Positions 56,971 through 64,000 of a stretch of DNA of 64,000 bases are shown one piece after another. Origin of the DNA: Bartonella sp. M0177. Its GTDB lineage: Bacteria > Pseudomonadota > Alphaproteobacteria > Rhizobiales > Rhizobiaceae. The stretch is from positions 2,296,501-2,360,500 of the forward strand of contig NZ_JACFOY010000001.1 of assembly GCF_016102285.1 (NCBI RefSeq). Reading direction: 5' to 3'. Below the pieces are notes generated by a model, which worked only from the letters and a program-made list of their open reading frames with translations, was not told the origin of the DNA and made no database searches. Position 1 is the stretch's first letter. Each line of letters begins with the position of its first letter. A program made the translations under genes and the position numbers.

Positions 56971-57850
56971 AGCAACAGGAATCGGTTTTCTGGCAATCCT
57001 CATGTGGTCGCTTCTTGCGACCTTGACCGCTTTTTCCGGAAAGGTTCCGTCTCTCCTGTTGACATCCATGACATTTCTCATCGGCACAATACCGGGGGTG
57101 ATGATCTGGATCAAACATCCTCAAACATTGAAAGATTTAAAACAACCCCTCGTCGTCTGGGTGGTGGGCATTGGCGGCCTGTTCGGTTACCACTTCCTTT
57201 ATTTCACCGCGTTAAGAAATGCGCCGCCTGTTGATGCAGCATTGATCAATTATTTATGGCCTTTGTTGATTGTGCTCGGTTCTGCACTTATGCCGGGTGA
57301 AAAATTGCGCTGGTTCCATGTTCTCGGTGCATTATTGGGCTTTTCCGGCATGGTTCTGGTCATCGCCGGAAAAGGCGGATTTGTTATTGATGAAAAAAAC
57401 ATCTATGGCTATCTCGTTGCATTGGGAAGTGCTTTTGCATGGGCGGCCTATTCACTTCTTTCCCGTCGATTGTCAAAAGTTCCTACAACGGTTGTGGCAG
57501 CCTTTTGCCTCGTAACATCTATTTTGGCATTTCTTTGCCACTTCATTTTTTCAGAACCCTTTATTTTACCGGAGACCGGCGGACAATGGCTATCTGTTCT
57601 GTTATTAGGTCTCTTTCCTGTCGGACTGGCTTTTTACTGTTGGGATTTTGGTGTCAAAAGGGGCAATATCCAGCTTTTAGGCGTTGCAAGTTATAGCGCG
57701 CCTTTGCTTTCCACGCTTATCATGGTGGCGACAGGACTTGCAGAGCCGTCATGGCGTTTGTTGGCAGCATGTCTATTGATTACCGGGGGTGCTGTCCTTG
57801 CTTCAAAAAATCTGATTTTCAAACCGAAACTGCAACCGGTTTCCGAATAG
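56963..57850 (+). CDS. EamA-family exporter, YddG-like
   Basis: A 295-residue drug/metabolite transporter with ten membrane helices in two EamA repeats. Signs are GFLAILMWSLLATLTAFSGKVPSLLLTSMTFLIG, FLYFTALRNAPPVDAALINYLWPLLIVLGSAL, AWAAYSLLSRRLSKVPTT, and GLAFYCWDFGVKRGNIQLLGVASYSAPLLSTL in the second repeat. The pattern is closest to YddG, an amino-acid (aromatic) exporter, but the substrate is uncertain. Its ATG lies inside the SURF1 gene, so translation is coupled. Confidence 0.87.
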   Translation: MNKATGIGFLAILMWSLLATLTAFSGKVPSLLLTSMTFLIGTIPGVMIWIKHPQTLKDLKQPLVVWVVGIGGLFGYHFLYFTALRNAPPVDAALINYLWPLLIVLGSALMPGEKLRWFHVLGALLGFSGMVLVIAGKGGFVIDEKNIYGYLVALGSAFAWAAYSLLSRRLSKVPTTVVAAFCLVTSILAFLCHFIFSEPFILPETGGQWLSVLLLGLFPVGLAFYCWDFGVKRGNIQLLGVASYSAPLLSTLIMVATGLAEPSWRLLAACLLITGGAVLASKNLIFKPKLQPVSE

Positions 57851-58394
57851 AAGAAAACGATCTTCATCTATCATCGTCATTCCTCTTTTGAGGAGATCAT
57901 TTCACTATTGTCGAAATCAAATTTTATATTGCTCGAATAAAATCCAGCATGCGATCAAAATCTACCACCCTGTAAAGATCGTTGAAAACAATTTCCATTA
58001 GAGCAATATAATCGAAAAAATCGTTTCGTAATAATGCCTTACAAATTTACATACACAAAATTATAAACAGCATTTTTAACGCCGTAAAACCGGTTTTGGC
58101 TTTAATATTTTATATTAAAATTTATAAATATATTTCTTGAAGAAACTGTCTTTCGCCCCTTTTCTTTTTTTGATCTTTTATCATATTGATATTTTTGAAT
58201 TGAAACACGGCCACTTCGCGAAATTACTGAATTGAAGCCGATGAACGGGTGCTAACAATTTTATGTGCGCAATTGTTTTCTGGCAATCGTTTTCGGGCAC
58301 TTGAATTCAGTGAGGCGAATTCGATCAAGCGGATGCGGTGGTGCAAATACGAACAAGCAGATAAAACGGGTAAAAGCAAACGGAAGGAACAAAC
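57851..58394. other. AT-rich spacer between two EamA exporters
   Basis: About 540 bases, very AT-rich around 58000-58200. No supportable gene, no clear hairpin. It must carry the promoter of the second exporter; a purine-rich CGGAAGGAAC sits just before that ATG. Confidence 0.4.
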
Positions 58395-59270
58395 ATGTTT
58401 TATGGAGTTTTCCTTTCCTTTGCATCTTATGCCGCCTATGCGATCAGTGATGCATGTGTCAAATTTATCGATGGTGCACTACCACCTTACGAAACGGCTT
58501 TTTTCGGAGCTTTAATCAGCATTATTGTCATTCCGTTTTTGAAAAACCGTGACAATAAATGGATAGACATTATCCGCTCGCAGAACTGGCCAATGTGGTT
58601 TTTGCGCACAATATCGGGTGCATTTGGCGTTATTGGCAGTGTTACGGCCTTTACACATTTATCAATGGCAGAGGCATTTACACTCATATTTTTACAGCCT
58701 TTGTTTGTCAGTATACTTTCTATGATATTTTTGAAAGAAGCCATCGGGTGGCGGCGTTGGTCTGCAATCATTATCGGCTTTATCGGTGTGCTCGTCGTTT
58801 TGCGACCGGGTTTTCGCGAGCTCAATATCGGGCATCTGGGAGCTGTTTTTGCCGGTTTGAGCGGTGCTATTTCCATCATTATTGTCCGCCATATGGGAGG
58901 ACGTGAAAAACGCATCACTCTTTATTCCAGCGGAATTATCGGTTCGATTTTTATCTGCGGTTTATTGAGTTTACCAAGTTATATTGAACCACATGGCTTT
59001 GAATGGCTTTATCTTGCCGGTTATGGATTATTTGCGGCCCTTGGTGCACTTTTCCTCATGGCTGCGGCTCGCCGCGTTCCCGCCATTGCAATTGCTACCC
59101 CGCAATATAGCCAGATGATCTGGGCTATCCTATTCGGCTACTTCATTTTCAACGATCATCTCGATCTTCCCATGATCATTGGCATTATCCTCATCATGGC
59201 TTCAAGTCTGTTAACTTTCATGCGTGAAAAACATCACAGCACTCAAACTACGCCGCAAAAAGCCACGTAA
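58395..59270 (+). CDS. EamA-family DMT transporter
   Basis: A 291-residue ten-helix carrier of the drug/metabolite superfamily with two EamA repeats. Recognisable are YAAYAISDACVKFIDGALPPYETAFFGALISIIVIP, MWFLRTISGAFGVIGSVTAFTHLSMAEAFTLIFLQPLFVSILSMIFLKEAIGWRRW, and the second-repeat AARRVPAIAIATPQYSQMIWAILFGYFIFNDHLD. It resembles the RhaT/S-adenosylmethionine-uptake relatives, but substrate and direction are unknown. It is a single gene with its own promoter region. Confidence 0.88.
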   Translation: MFYGVFLSFASYAAYAISDACVKFIDGALPPYETAFFGALISIIVIPFLKNRDNKWIDIIRSQNWPMWFLRTISGAFGVIGSVTAFTHLSMAEAFTLIFLQPLFVSILSMIFLKEAIGWRRWSAIIIGFIGVLVVLRPGFRELNIGHLGAVFAGLSGAISIIIVRHMGGREKRITLYSSGIIGSIFICGLLSLPSYIEPHGFEWLYLAGYGLFAALGALFLMAAARRVPAIAIATPQYSQMIWAILFGYFIFNDHLDLPMIIGIILIMASSLLTFMREKHHSTQTTPQKAT

Positions 59271-59428
59271 CTAAAAGCCACGCCACAAAAATAATAAAAT
59301 TCTTACCTCATCTGTTTTAAGAATTCTTCGCTTGAAAAGAACGGCTCAAGTTGAAAATGCCGAAATGCTAGTTTTAATAGAAGAAATCTATAAAACACCA
59401 CTTCCGTAACCATTCAGGACAAAACTAA

Positions 59429-59579
59429 AAACGCTTGGCTCACGGGAGCGGGCAGCAGACGTTACACAAGGAGGAAATAAAAAACGCCTGCTGCGGGAGG
59501 AAGCAGCAGACGTTACAAAGGGAAAGCCTCAAGGGAAGGAAAGGCTTTCCACACAGAGCCCGAGGGGGAAGGCCCTGTG
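59429..59579 (-). repeat. Hairpin array with tandem terminator-like units downstream of the DUF1127 gene
   Basis: On the minus strand, right after the DUF1127 stop codon, lie three hairpins: CACAGGGCC with GGCTCTGTG (59552-59579), GGAAAGCCT with its complement (59521-59550), and AACGTCTGCTGC with GCAGCAGGCGTT (59483-59514). The last is followed by TTTTTTATTT and is a good terminator. Its stem uses a G-U pair that is only possible in the minus-strand RNA, as does the first hairpin. A second, degenerate copy follows (59429-59466), sharing the 15-base repeat GCAGCAGACGTTACA with 59503-59517. Confidence 0.7.
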
Positions 59580-59584
59580 AGCTT

Positions 59585-59728
59585 TTAGCGTGCTGTACGG
59601 CGAGCAATCGCCGCAATCTCTGAACGGGTAATGCCAAGATCGTTCAGCTCATGAGCAGAAAGACGGCTTAATTCATTATAAGTTGTACGATAACGGCGCC
59701 ATTTATTAAAACTACGAAGAAGATTCAT
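59585..59728 (-). CDS. DUF1127 small protein
   Basis: A 47-residue basic protein, MNLLRSFNKWRRYRTTYNEL continuing SRLSAHELNDLGITRSEIAAIARRTAR. The WRRY..T..EL..LS..EL.DLGI.R.EI..IAR pattern is DUF1127 (YjiS-like). Short proteins of this family in Rhizobiales have been linked to phosphate, carbon and RNA regulation, but this one's role is unknown. AGGTGAG lies six bases before the ATG. It is followed by a hairpin array that includes a terminator. It is too short for standard ORF cut-offs. Confidence 0.88.
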   Translation of the reverse strand: MNLLRSFNKWRRYRTTYNELSRLSAHELNDLGITRSEIAAIARRTAR

Positions 59729-60477
59729 GACACTCACCTGATTTATATTATTATGTTGGAATTTGTTGAGGCATATATAAGCCTGACTTTATTGATTGAG
59801 GAGTGACAAGATTGCATAGCTGCTGTGCAACGCTTAAGCATTTTGCGTATTTTTTAGTCACAATTCATTAAGAATTGTCCGTCTTTTGCCTCATTCCATG
59901 ACATTTCGCCTTATTTACGAAATAAATCTTCGTTTTTTGCCATAATTCCTGCCAAAAATTTCATGGAAATTGTGTTAAATTAAGCCAAATTACAAATTTG
60001 AAAGAACGAAATTCTATTCACCTTTGCAAAATAACTTGTAAGTTAACGATATTTTCTACAAATTCTCATAAATCATGGTTAATTTTTCGTTTAGAGTAAT
60101 TCCTATCACGAACTTGAAATATATTGTCGACGTAAGCAAATAATTTTTTGACGAACGCTATTGTTTATTCCCGTTATCGTCTGCGGTCTTGAAACTGTCT
60201 CGGCCAAGAAAACCCTAATCTGTTTCAATCAATCACAGCGTATCTATTGCAATTGTCAAACAAGAATTTGCTGTGTGATACGCGTCATAGACATAATGCT
60301 GTTCGAGAAAAGTGGACAGTTTCGTAAGAATCTTCAGTAAAGCGTTCAAAACAGCGCTCAGCCGGTTTTAAAAATTTTTTCGCTCAAACAATCGCTATTT
60401 GCTCCTAATGCTTCCGCTTTGAAGCTTGGTCAAAGTGGTTTTTGATCAATTCCGGAAAATATCGGAAACAAAGAAAG
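59729..60477. other. AT-rich non-coding region between purH terminator and DUF1127 gene
   Basis: About 750 bases with no supportable gene. It contains the promoter region of the minus-strand DUF1127 gene; nothing else stands out except AT-rich stretches around 59930-60120. Confidence 0.4.
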
Positions 60478-60506
60478 CAAAAAAACTGCCGGAATTCATC
60501 CGGCAG
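60478..60506 (-). terminator. Intrinsic terminator of purH
   Basis: CTGCCGGA (60486-60493) pairs with TCCGGCAG (60499-60506) around a five-base loop. It is followed on the minus strand by a T run. It lies about 40 bases past the purH stop codon. Confidence 0.85.
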
Positions 60507-60546
60507 CTTTTGATTAAATTGTACTTTTTGTTTTTTAGCCACTTAT

Positions 60547-62163
60547 TCAGTGACGGAAATGCCGCATGCCGGTAAAGACCATAGCGATATTATTTTCGTC
60601 GGCGGCTGCAATCACCTCGTCATCGCGGATAGAACCGCCAGGCTGGATGACCGCTGTTGCACCGGCTTCAACTGCTGACAACAATCCATCGGCAAACGGG
60701 AAGAAAGCATCGGATGCGACAACCGAACCTTTGGTCAAAGGCTCGCTTCTACCGGCAATTTTAGCTGCATCGAGCGCTTTATGAGCGGCAATACGGGCTG
60801 AATCCACACGGCTCATCTGGCCGGCACCAATGCCGACTGTTGCATTATCCTTCACATAGACGATGGCATTCGATTTGACGTGTTTGGCAACCTGGAACGC
60901 AAATTTCAGATCGCGCATTTCCGCTTCGGTCGGTTGGCGTTTTGTAACCACTTTCAAATCAAGATCGTCAATCACACCATTGTCGCGTGTCTGAACCAAC
61001 ATGCCGCCCGATACGGTTCTCATTGTCAAACCGGGAGCGCGCGGGTCAGGCAGACCACCGGTAATCAGAAGACGCAGATTCTTCTTCTTGGCAATGATTT
61101 CGCGAGCCGTTTCTGTCGCGTCCGGTGCGATAATAACTTCGGTAAAAATTTTGGTAATCTCGGTCGCGCAATCTTCGTCAAGCGGACGGTTCAGCGCGAT
61201 AATTCCACCGAAAGCCGAAACAGAATCGCAAGCCAAAGCTTTGAGATAAGCTTCTTTCAAGGTTTTGCCTTTGGCAACCCCGCAAGGATTTGCATGTTTG
61301 ATAATGGCGACCGCTGCACTCTTTTCCGGATCGAATTCGGCAACGGTTTCAAAGGCTGCGTCCGTATCATTGATATTATTATAGGAAAGCTGTTTTCCCT
61401 GTAAAACCTGTGCGGTTGATACACCGAAACGCTTTTCACCGGTCAGATAAAAACCGGCCTTTTGATGCGGATTTTCGCCATAGCGCATGATTGTTTCAAG
61501 CTCGCCGCCAATTGCGCGCCATTTCGGCGTATCAATTTCGAGTGTCTCTGCAAACCAGTTCGATATTGCTGCATCATATGACGCTGTACGGGCAAAAGCA
61601 CGGGCAGCCAACATACGACGGAAAGAAAGCTTCAGACTGCCTTCATTTTTATCAAGTTCGGCCAATACCAGATTATAATCATCGGAATCTGTCACAACCG
61701 TAACATAGGCATGGTTTTTTGCAGCGGCACGAATCATTGCCGGTCCGCCAATGTCGATGTTTTCGACAATGGTTTCATTATCGGCACCGGAAAGTCTTGT
61801 TTCCTCGAACGGATAAAGATTGACAGCAACAAGATCAATGCCGACAATTCCGTGTTTTTTCATTGCAGCCTGATGTTCGGGATCATCACGGATTGCAAGT
61901 ATGCCTCCGTGAATTGCCGGATGCAGAGTTTTGACCCGACCATCCATGATCTCCGGAAAACCGGTTACTTCGGAAACATCTTTGACAGGCAAACCGGCTT
62001 CAGCCAGAGCCTTTGCAGTACCGCCTGTCGAAATAAGCTCGACGCCATATTCATGAAGTCGCGTCGCAAAGTCGATAAGGCCGGTTTTATCCGATACGGA
62101 AATAAGAGCCCGACGCACCCGAAGCAAATCGGGCGCGGGAATGTGTTTCGATGTCACAGTCAT
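60547..62163 (-). CDS. purH: Bifunctional AICAR transformylase / IMP cyclohydrolase
   Basis: Last two steps of purine synthesis in the cytosol: formylation of AICAR by 10-formyl-THF and ring closure to IMP. The 538-residue protein has an N-terminal MGS-like cyclohydrolase domain (residues 10-200: [37 protein letters not shown], then [14 protein letters not shown]) and a C-terminal transformylase with [19 protein letters not shown] [28 protein letters not shown] with the Lys-His pair, and [11 protein letters not shown]. It is complete and lies next to the heparinase-family gene as in other Rhizobiales. Confidence 0.97.
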   Translation of the reverse strand: MTVTSKHIPAPDLLRVRRALISVSDKTGLIDFATRLHEYGVELISTGGTAKALAEAGLPVKDVSEVTGFPEIMDGRVKTLHPAIHGGILAIRDDPEHQAAMKKHGIVGIDLVAVNLYPFEETRLSGADNETIVENIDIGGPAMIRAAAKNHAYVTVVTDSDDYNLVLAELDKNEGSLKLSFRRMLAARAFARTASYDAAISNWFAETLEIDTPKWRAIGGELETIMRYGENPHQKAGFYLTGEKRFGVSTAQVLQGKQLSYNNINDTDAAFETVAEFDPEKSAAVAIIKHANPCGVAKGKTLKEAYLKALACDSVSAFGGIIALNRPLDEDCATEITKIFTEVIIAPDATETAREIIAKKKNLRLLITGGLPDPRAPGLTMRTVSGGMLVQTRDNGVIDDLDLKVVTKRQPTEAEMRDLKFAFQVAKHVKSNAIVYVKDNATVGIGAGQMSRVDSARIAAHKALDAAKIAGRSEPLTKGSVVASDAFFPFADGLLSAVEAGATAVIQPGGSIRDDEVIAAADENNIAMVFTGMRHFRH

Positions 62164-62318
62164 AGTATTGTTCCTGAAATTTACGCAGAAGAAATAACCT
62201 TAACTGCCATAGCACAGGAAGTTGGAAAAAACACTCTGTGAATAGAAAAGTGAACGGTTTTAACTTGAAACTTTTAGATAAGCTCTTTTCAAAATACCTT
62301 CATTTTCAGGTCAAATAC

Positions 62319-64000
62319 TTAGCTTGCTCCGGTAATACGTGTAAAACGCCAACGGATTTTTTCGGTGAGAACCGGCCGAAAATTCAAGACAATCTGCCGT
62401 GTCCTTTTGGGGCCGCTTGCATCTGCAAAGTCGATTGAATCTTCAAGCTGGATATCGGCATCGGGAGAAATAAAATTCCACACGTCTCCCTTCAAAACTT
62501 CCAGACGCAAGCTGTTCCCGTCATGGCTTACTTCGACATGCGGATGAAGATGGAACCGCACCGCGACATTGTCACGACCATCGCTTTTGATGGATTTTCC
62601 GGCAGGCGCATAGAAGGAATCGTAACCGTCAATAATATTGCCGTTGGATGTAAGCAGCAATCCACGTTCATGAATCATATTGAACGATCCGACATAGCCA
62701 TTGTGACTTGCAACAAAACCGATACGATCCGGTTCTTCAACCCGCTTTATATTGACAATTGTCGGGCCGCTTATGAGTGCCGCGCGGGTTTTGCCTTTCC
62801 GCTTATAGAATTTACCGGAAGAGGTATCATTCAGTGTCGCCGTCGAATGGGCTGCGGTTGCCCGCGCCATCAAAGCATAATCGGCCGGACCATAAGGGTC
62901 GATTCCCGCATTGATAATAAACCGGTCAGCACCCGAGGACATTTCGAATGAAAGACAGCCTGCGGCCGCCTGATAGGAAACCTGACGCGGCGGTATGGTT
63001 CCCGTATCGGCAATGATGGTTGTGTTATTGGCATAAAGTCTCTGATAGCCGGAATAGGGGGCATGTGAAAACGGCATACCGGCTGTCTCGTCGAGTTTCA
63101 AAACAACTGCCAGCCGTTCCGGCAAAATCGGTCCGACACCGTTAAAATGGGCAAGTGTCTGATCCTGATGAACAAAAAACCGCAGAGCCGGTAACATGCG
63201 TTCAACCGAATCAACCAATATTCTCGGTGCAGTCTCTTTGCTATGTGCATAAAGGTGGCGCAGTGCGATGAGATCGGTCAAAAGCGAAAGCAATGTTGCG
63301 GGATTGCGTGAAATATGCCCGCCATCCGGCAATATTTGTCGGGTCAAAGAGCGGGTAAGCTGTGCCTGTGCTGCCTTCTTCATCGAAGGGGACACCGGCA
63401 AACAAATGGACGCAAAGCACAACGCCGCTGCCGCCTGAAGACGGTTTTCATCCTCATCCATATTGCGGATAGCCGTTCTTAAAAACCGTGCATGAAAACC
63501 CAATGCTCGCATGAAGCGACGTTCGAAATTTTCATTTGCGCCATCAAGCAACATCCGTGCATGGCAAAGCCAGGAAATCAGTCTACGTGCTGCAACATCG
63601 GGATACCAAGCGGGCCCTTTGACATGTTTTCCTGATTGTTCAATCCAGTCGTTGAGCAAAGAACGGGCATGGGCATTGGCAAGCGGGGTACGTGCCGCAT
63701 CAAGATGCCGAAGCCAGCTAAAATCGTTAAGTGCTGCTTCCCAAGCCGGTGTCGGCGGTTCGATCGCAAAAGGCGAGATTGACCCCGTTTGGACAATCCG
63801 TCCGGCAAGTGCGAACCGACCATGATAGAATTCATGCGCCATTTCAGGATCGGCCAAATGAAGATCGACCGGTTCGGCCAGAATGCGCTGCGGACGAAAG
63901 CCGGAAAAACGCCAGCGGAACAACGGCCCCACACACAGGCGCCGCAACACACGCATCGCAGCATAAAGCGCCGGCGATGTTTTATATTGCTGATCAACTG
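62319..64000 (-). CDS. Heparinase II/III family protein (5'-truncated by the window edge)
   Basis: The coding frame runs through the window end, and the codons just upstream of the first in-window ATG (63956) still read in frame as QQYKTSPALYAAMRV, so the true start lies beyond position 64000. At least 560 residues are present. The N-terminal half is alpha/alpha toroid-like (residues about 50-300 with WLRHLDAARTPLANAHARSLLNDWI). The C-terminal half is the heparinase II/III-like beta-sandwich with GYQRLYANNTTIIADTGTIPP, AAAGCLSFEMSSGADRFIINAG and HSTATLNDTSSGKFY. In this order it commonly flanks purH; its role (polysaccharide lyase or cell-envelope function) is unproved. It has no visible signal peptide because the start is missing. 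Confidence 0.88.
   Translation of the reverse strand, partial: VDQQYKTSPALYAAMRVLRRLCVGPLFRWRFSGFRPQRILAEPVDLHLADPEMAHEFYHGRFALAGRIVQTGSISPFAIEPPTPAWEAALNDFSWLRHLDAARTPLANAHARSLLNDWIEQSGKHVKGPAWYPDVAARRLISWLCHARMLLDGANENFERRFMRALGFHARFLRTAIRNMDEDENRLQAAAALCFASICLPVSPSMKKAAQAQLTRSLTRQILPDGGHISRNPATLLSLLTDLIALRHLYAHSKETAPRILVDSVERMLPALRFFVHQDQTLAHFNGVGPILPERLAVVLKLDETAGMPFSHAPYSGYQRLYANNTTIIADTGTIPPRQVSYQAAAGCLSFEMSSGADRFIINAGIDPYGPADYALMARATAAHSTATLNDTSSGKFYKRKGKTRAALISGPTIVNIKRVEEPDRIGFVASHNGYVGSFNMIHERGLLLTSNGNIIDGYDSFYAPAGKSIKSDGRDNVAVRFHLHPHVEVSHDGNSLRLEVLKGDVWNFISPDADIQLEDSIDFADASGPKRTRQIVLNFRPVLTEKIRWRFTRITGAS

Overview
The window is chromosomal DNA of an alphaproteobacterium of the order Hyphomicrobiales (Rhizobiales). 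Gene content and order (leuC-rplS-trmD-rimM, bolA-dnaJ-cobS-cobT, ftsE-ftsX, sdhCDAB, purH next to a heparinase-fold gene), moderate GC with many AT-rich spacers, and signs of gene decay point to a Bartonella- or Brucella-like genome, most like the less reduced, gut-associated Bartonella. This assignment is inferred from protein recognition, not from a database search. I saw no rRNA, tRNA, CRISPR array, prophage or intact insertion sequence.

Layout. 0-9 kb: two unassigned membrane/secreted proteins, priA, a transaldolase, a DUF805 protein, the overlapping leuS-lptE pair and the PLP-homeostasis protein. 9-17.5 kb: a short-chain dehydrogenase, acetyl-CoA synthetase, an acetate kinase/phosphotransacetylase operon preceded by an unknown membrane protein, and an orphan HWE histidine kinase. 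17.9-27.2 kb: hpt, ftsE-ftsX-ydcF, ybaK, a complete tripartite MacAB/outer-membrane efflux operon and xthA. 27.7-36 kb: lolA, ftsK, and the nitrogen-control pair glnK and amtB with matching sigma-54 elements, then tesB and a ubiquinone-type monooxygenase. 36-45 kb: the sdhCDAB operon, an acetyltransferase, leuC, rplS, trmD and rimM. 44.7-50.8 kb: a SapC-family protein, xerC, bolA, a J-domain protein, cobS and cobT. 50.8-55 kb is the most accessory part: a decayed group II intron that carries a small DUF2188 gene, then a sugar-acid transporter and an HpcH/HpaI aldolase. 55-64 kb: a queuosine-precursor transporter with a preQ1-I-like leader, rpmB, a SURF1-exporter pair, a second drug/metabolite exporter, a 47-residue DUF1127 protein followed by a hairpin array, purH, and a heparinase-family gene cut by the right edge of the window.

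How it fits together. Acetate can be activated irreversibly (Acs) or interconverted reversibly with acetyl-CoA (Pta-AckA). Succinate dehydrogenase, the UbiH-type hydroxylase and SURF1 belong to aerobic respiration. GlnK-AmtB handle ammonium. LptE, LolA and the MacAB system serve the envelope, and FtsEX, FtsK and XerC serve division and chromosome segregation. The observations most worth following up are the DUF2188 gene, with its own near-consensus promoter, lying between the maturase remnant and domain V of the group II intron; the putative preQ1 riboswitch ahead of yhhQ; a possible small RNA upstream of sdhC; and the hairpin array behind the DUF1127 gene.
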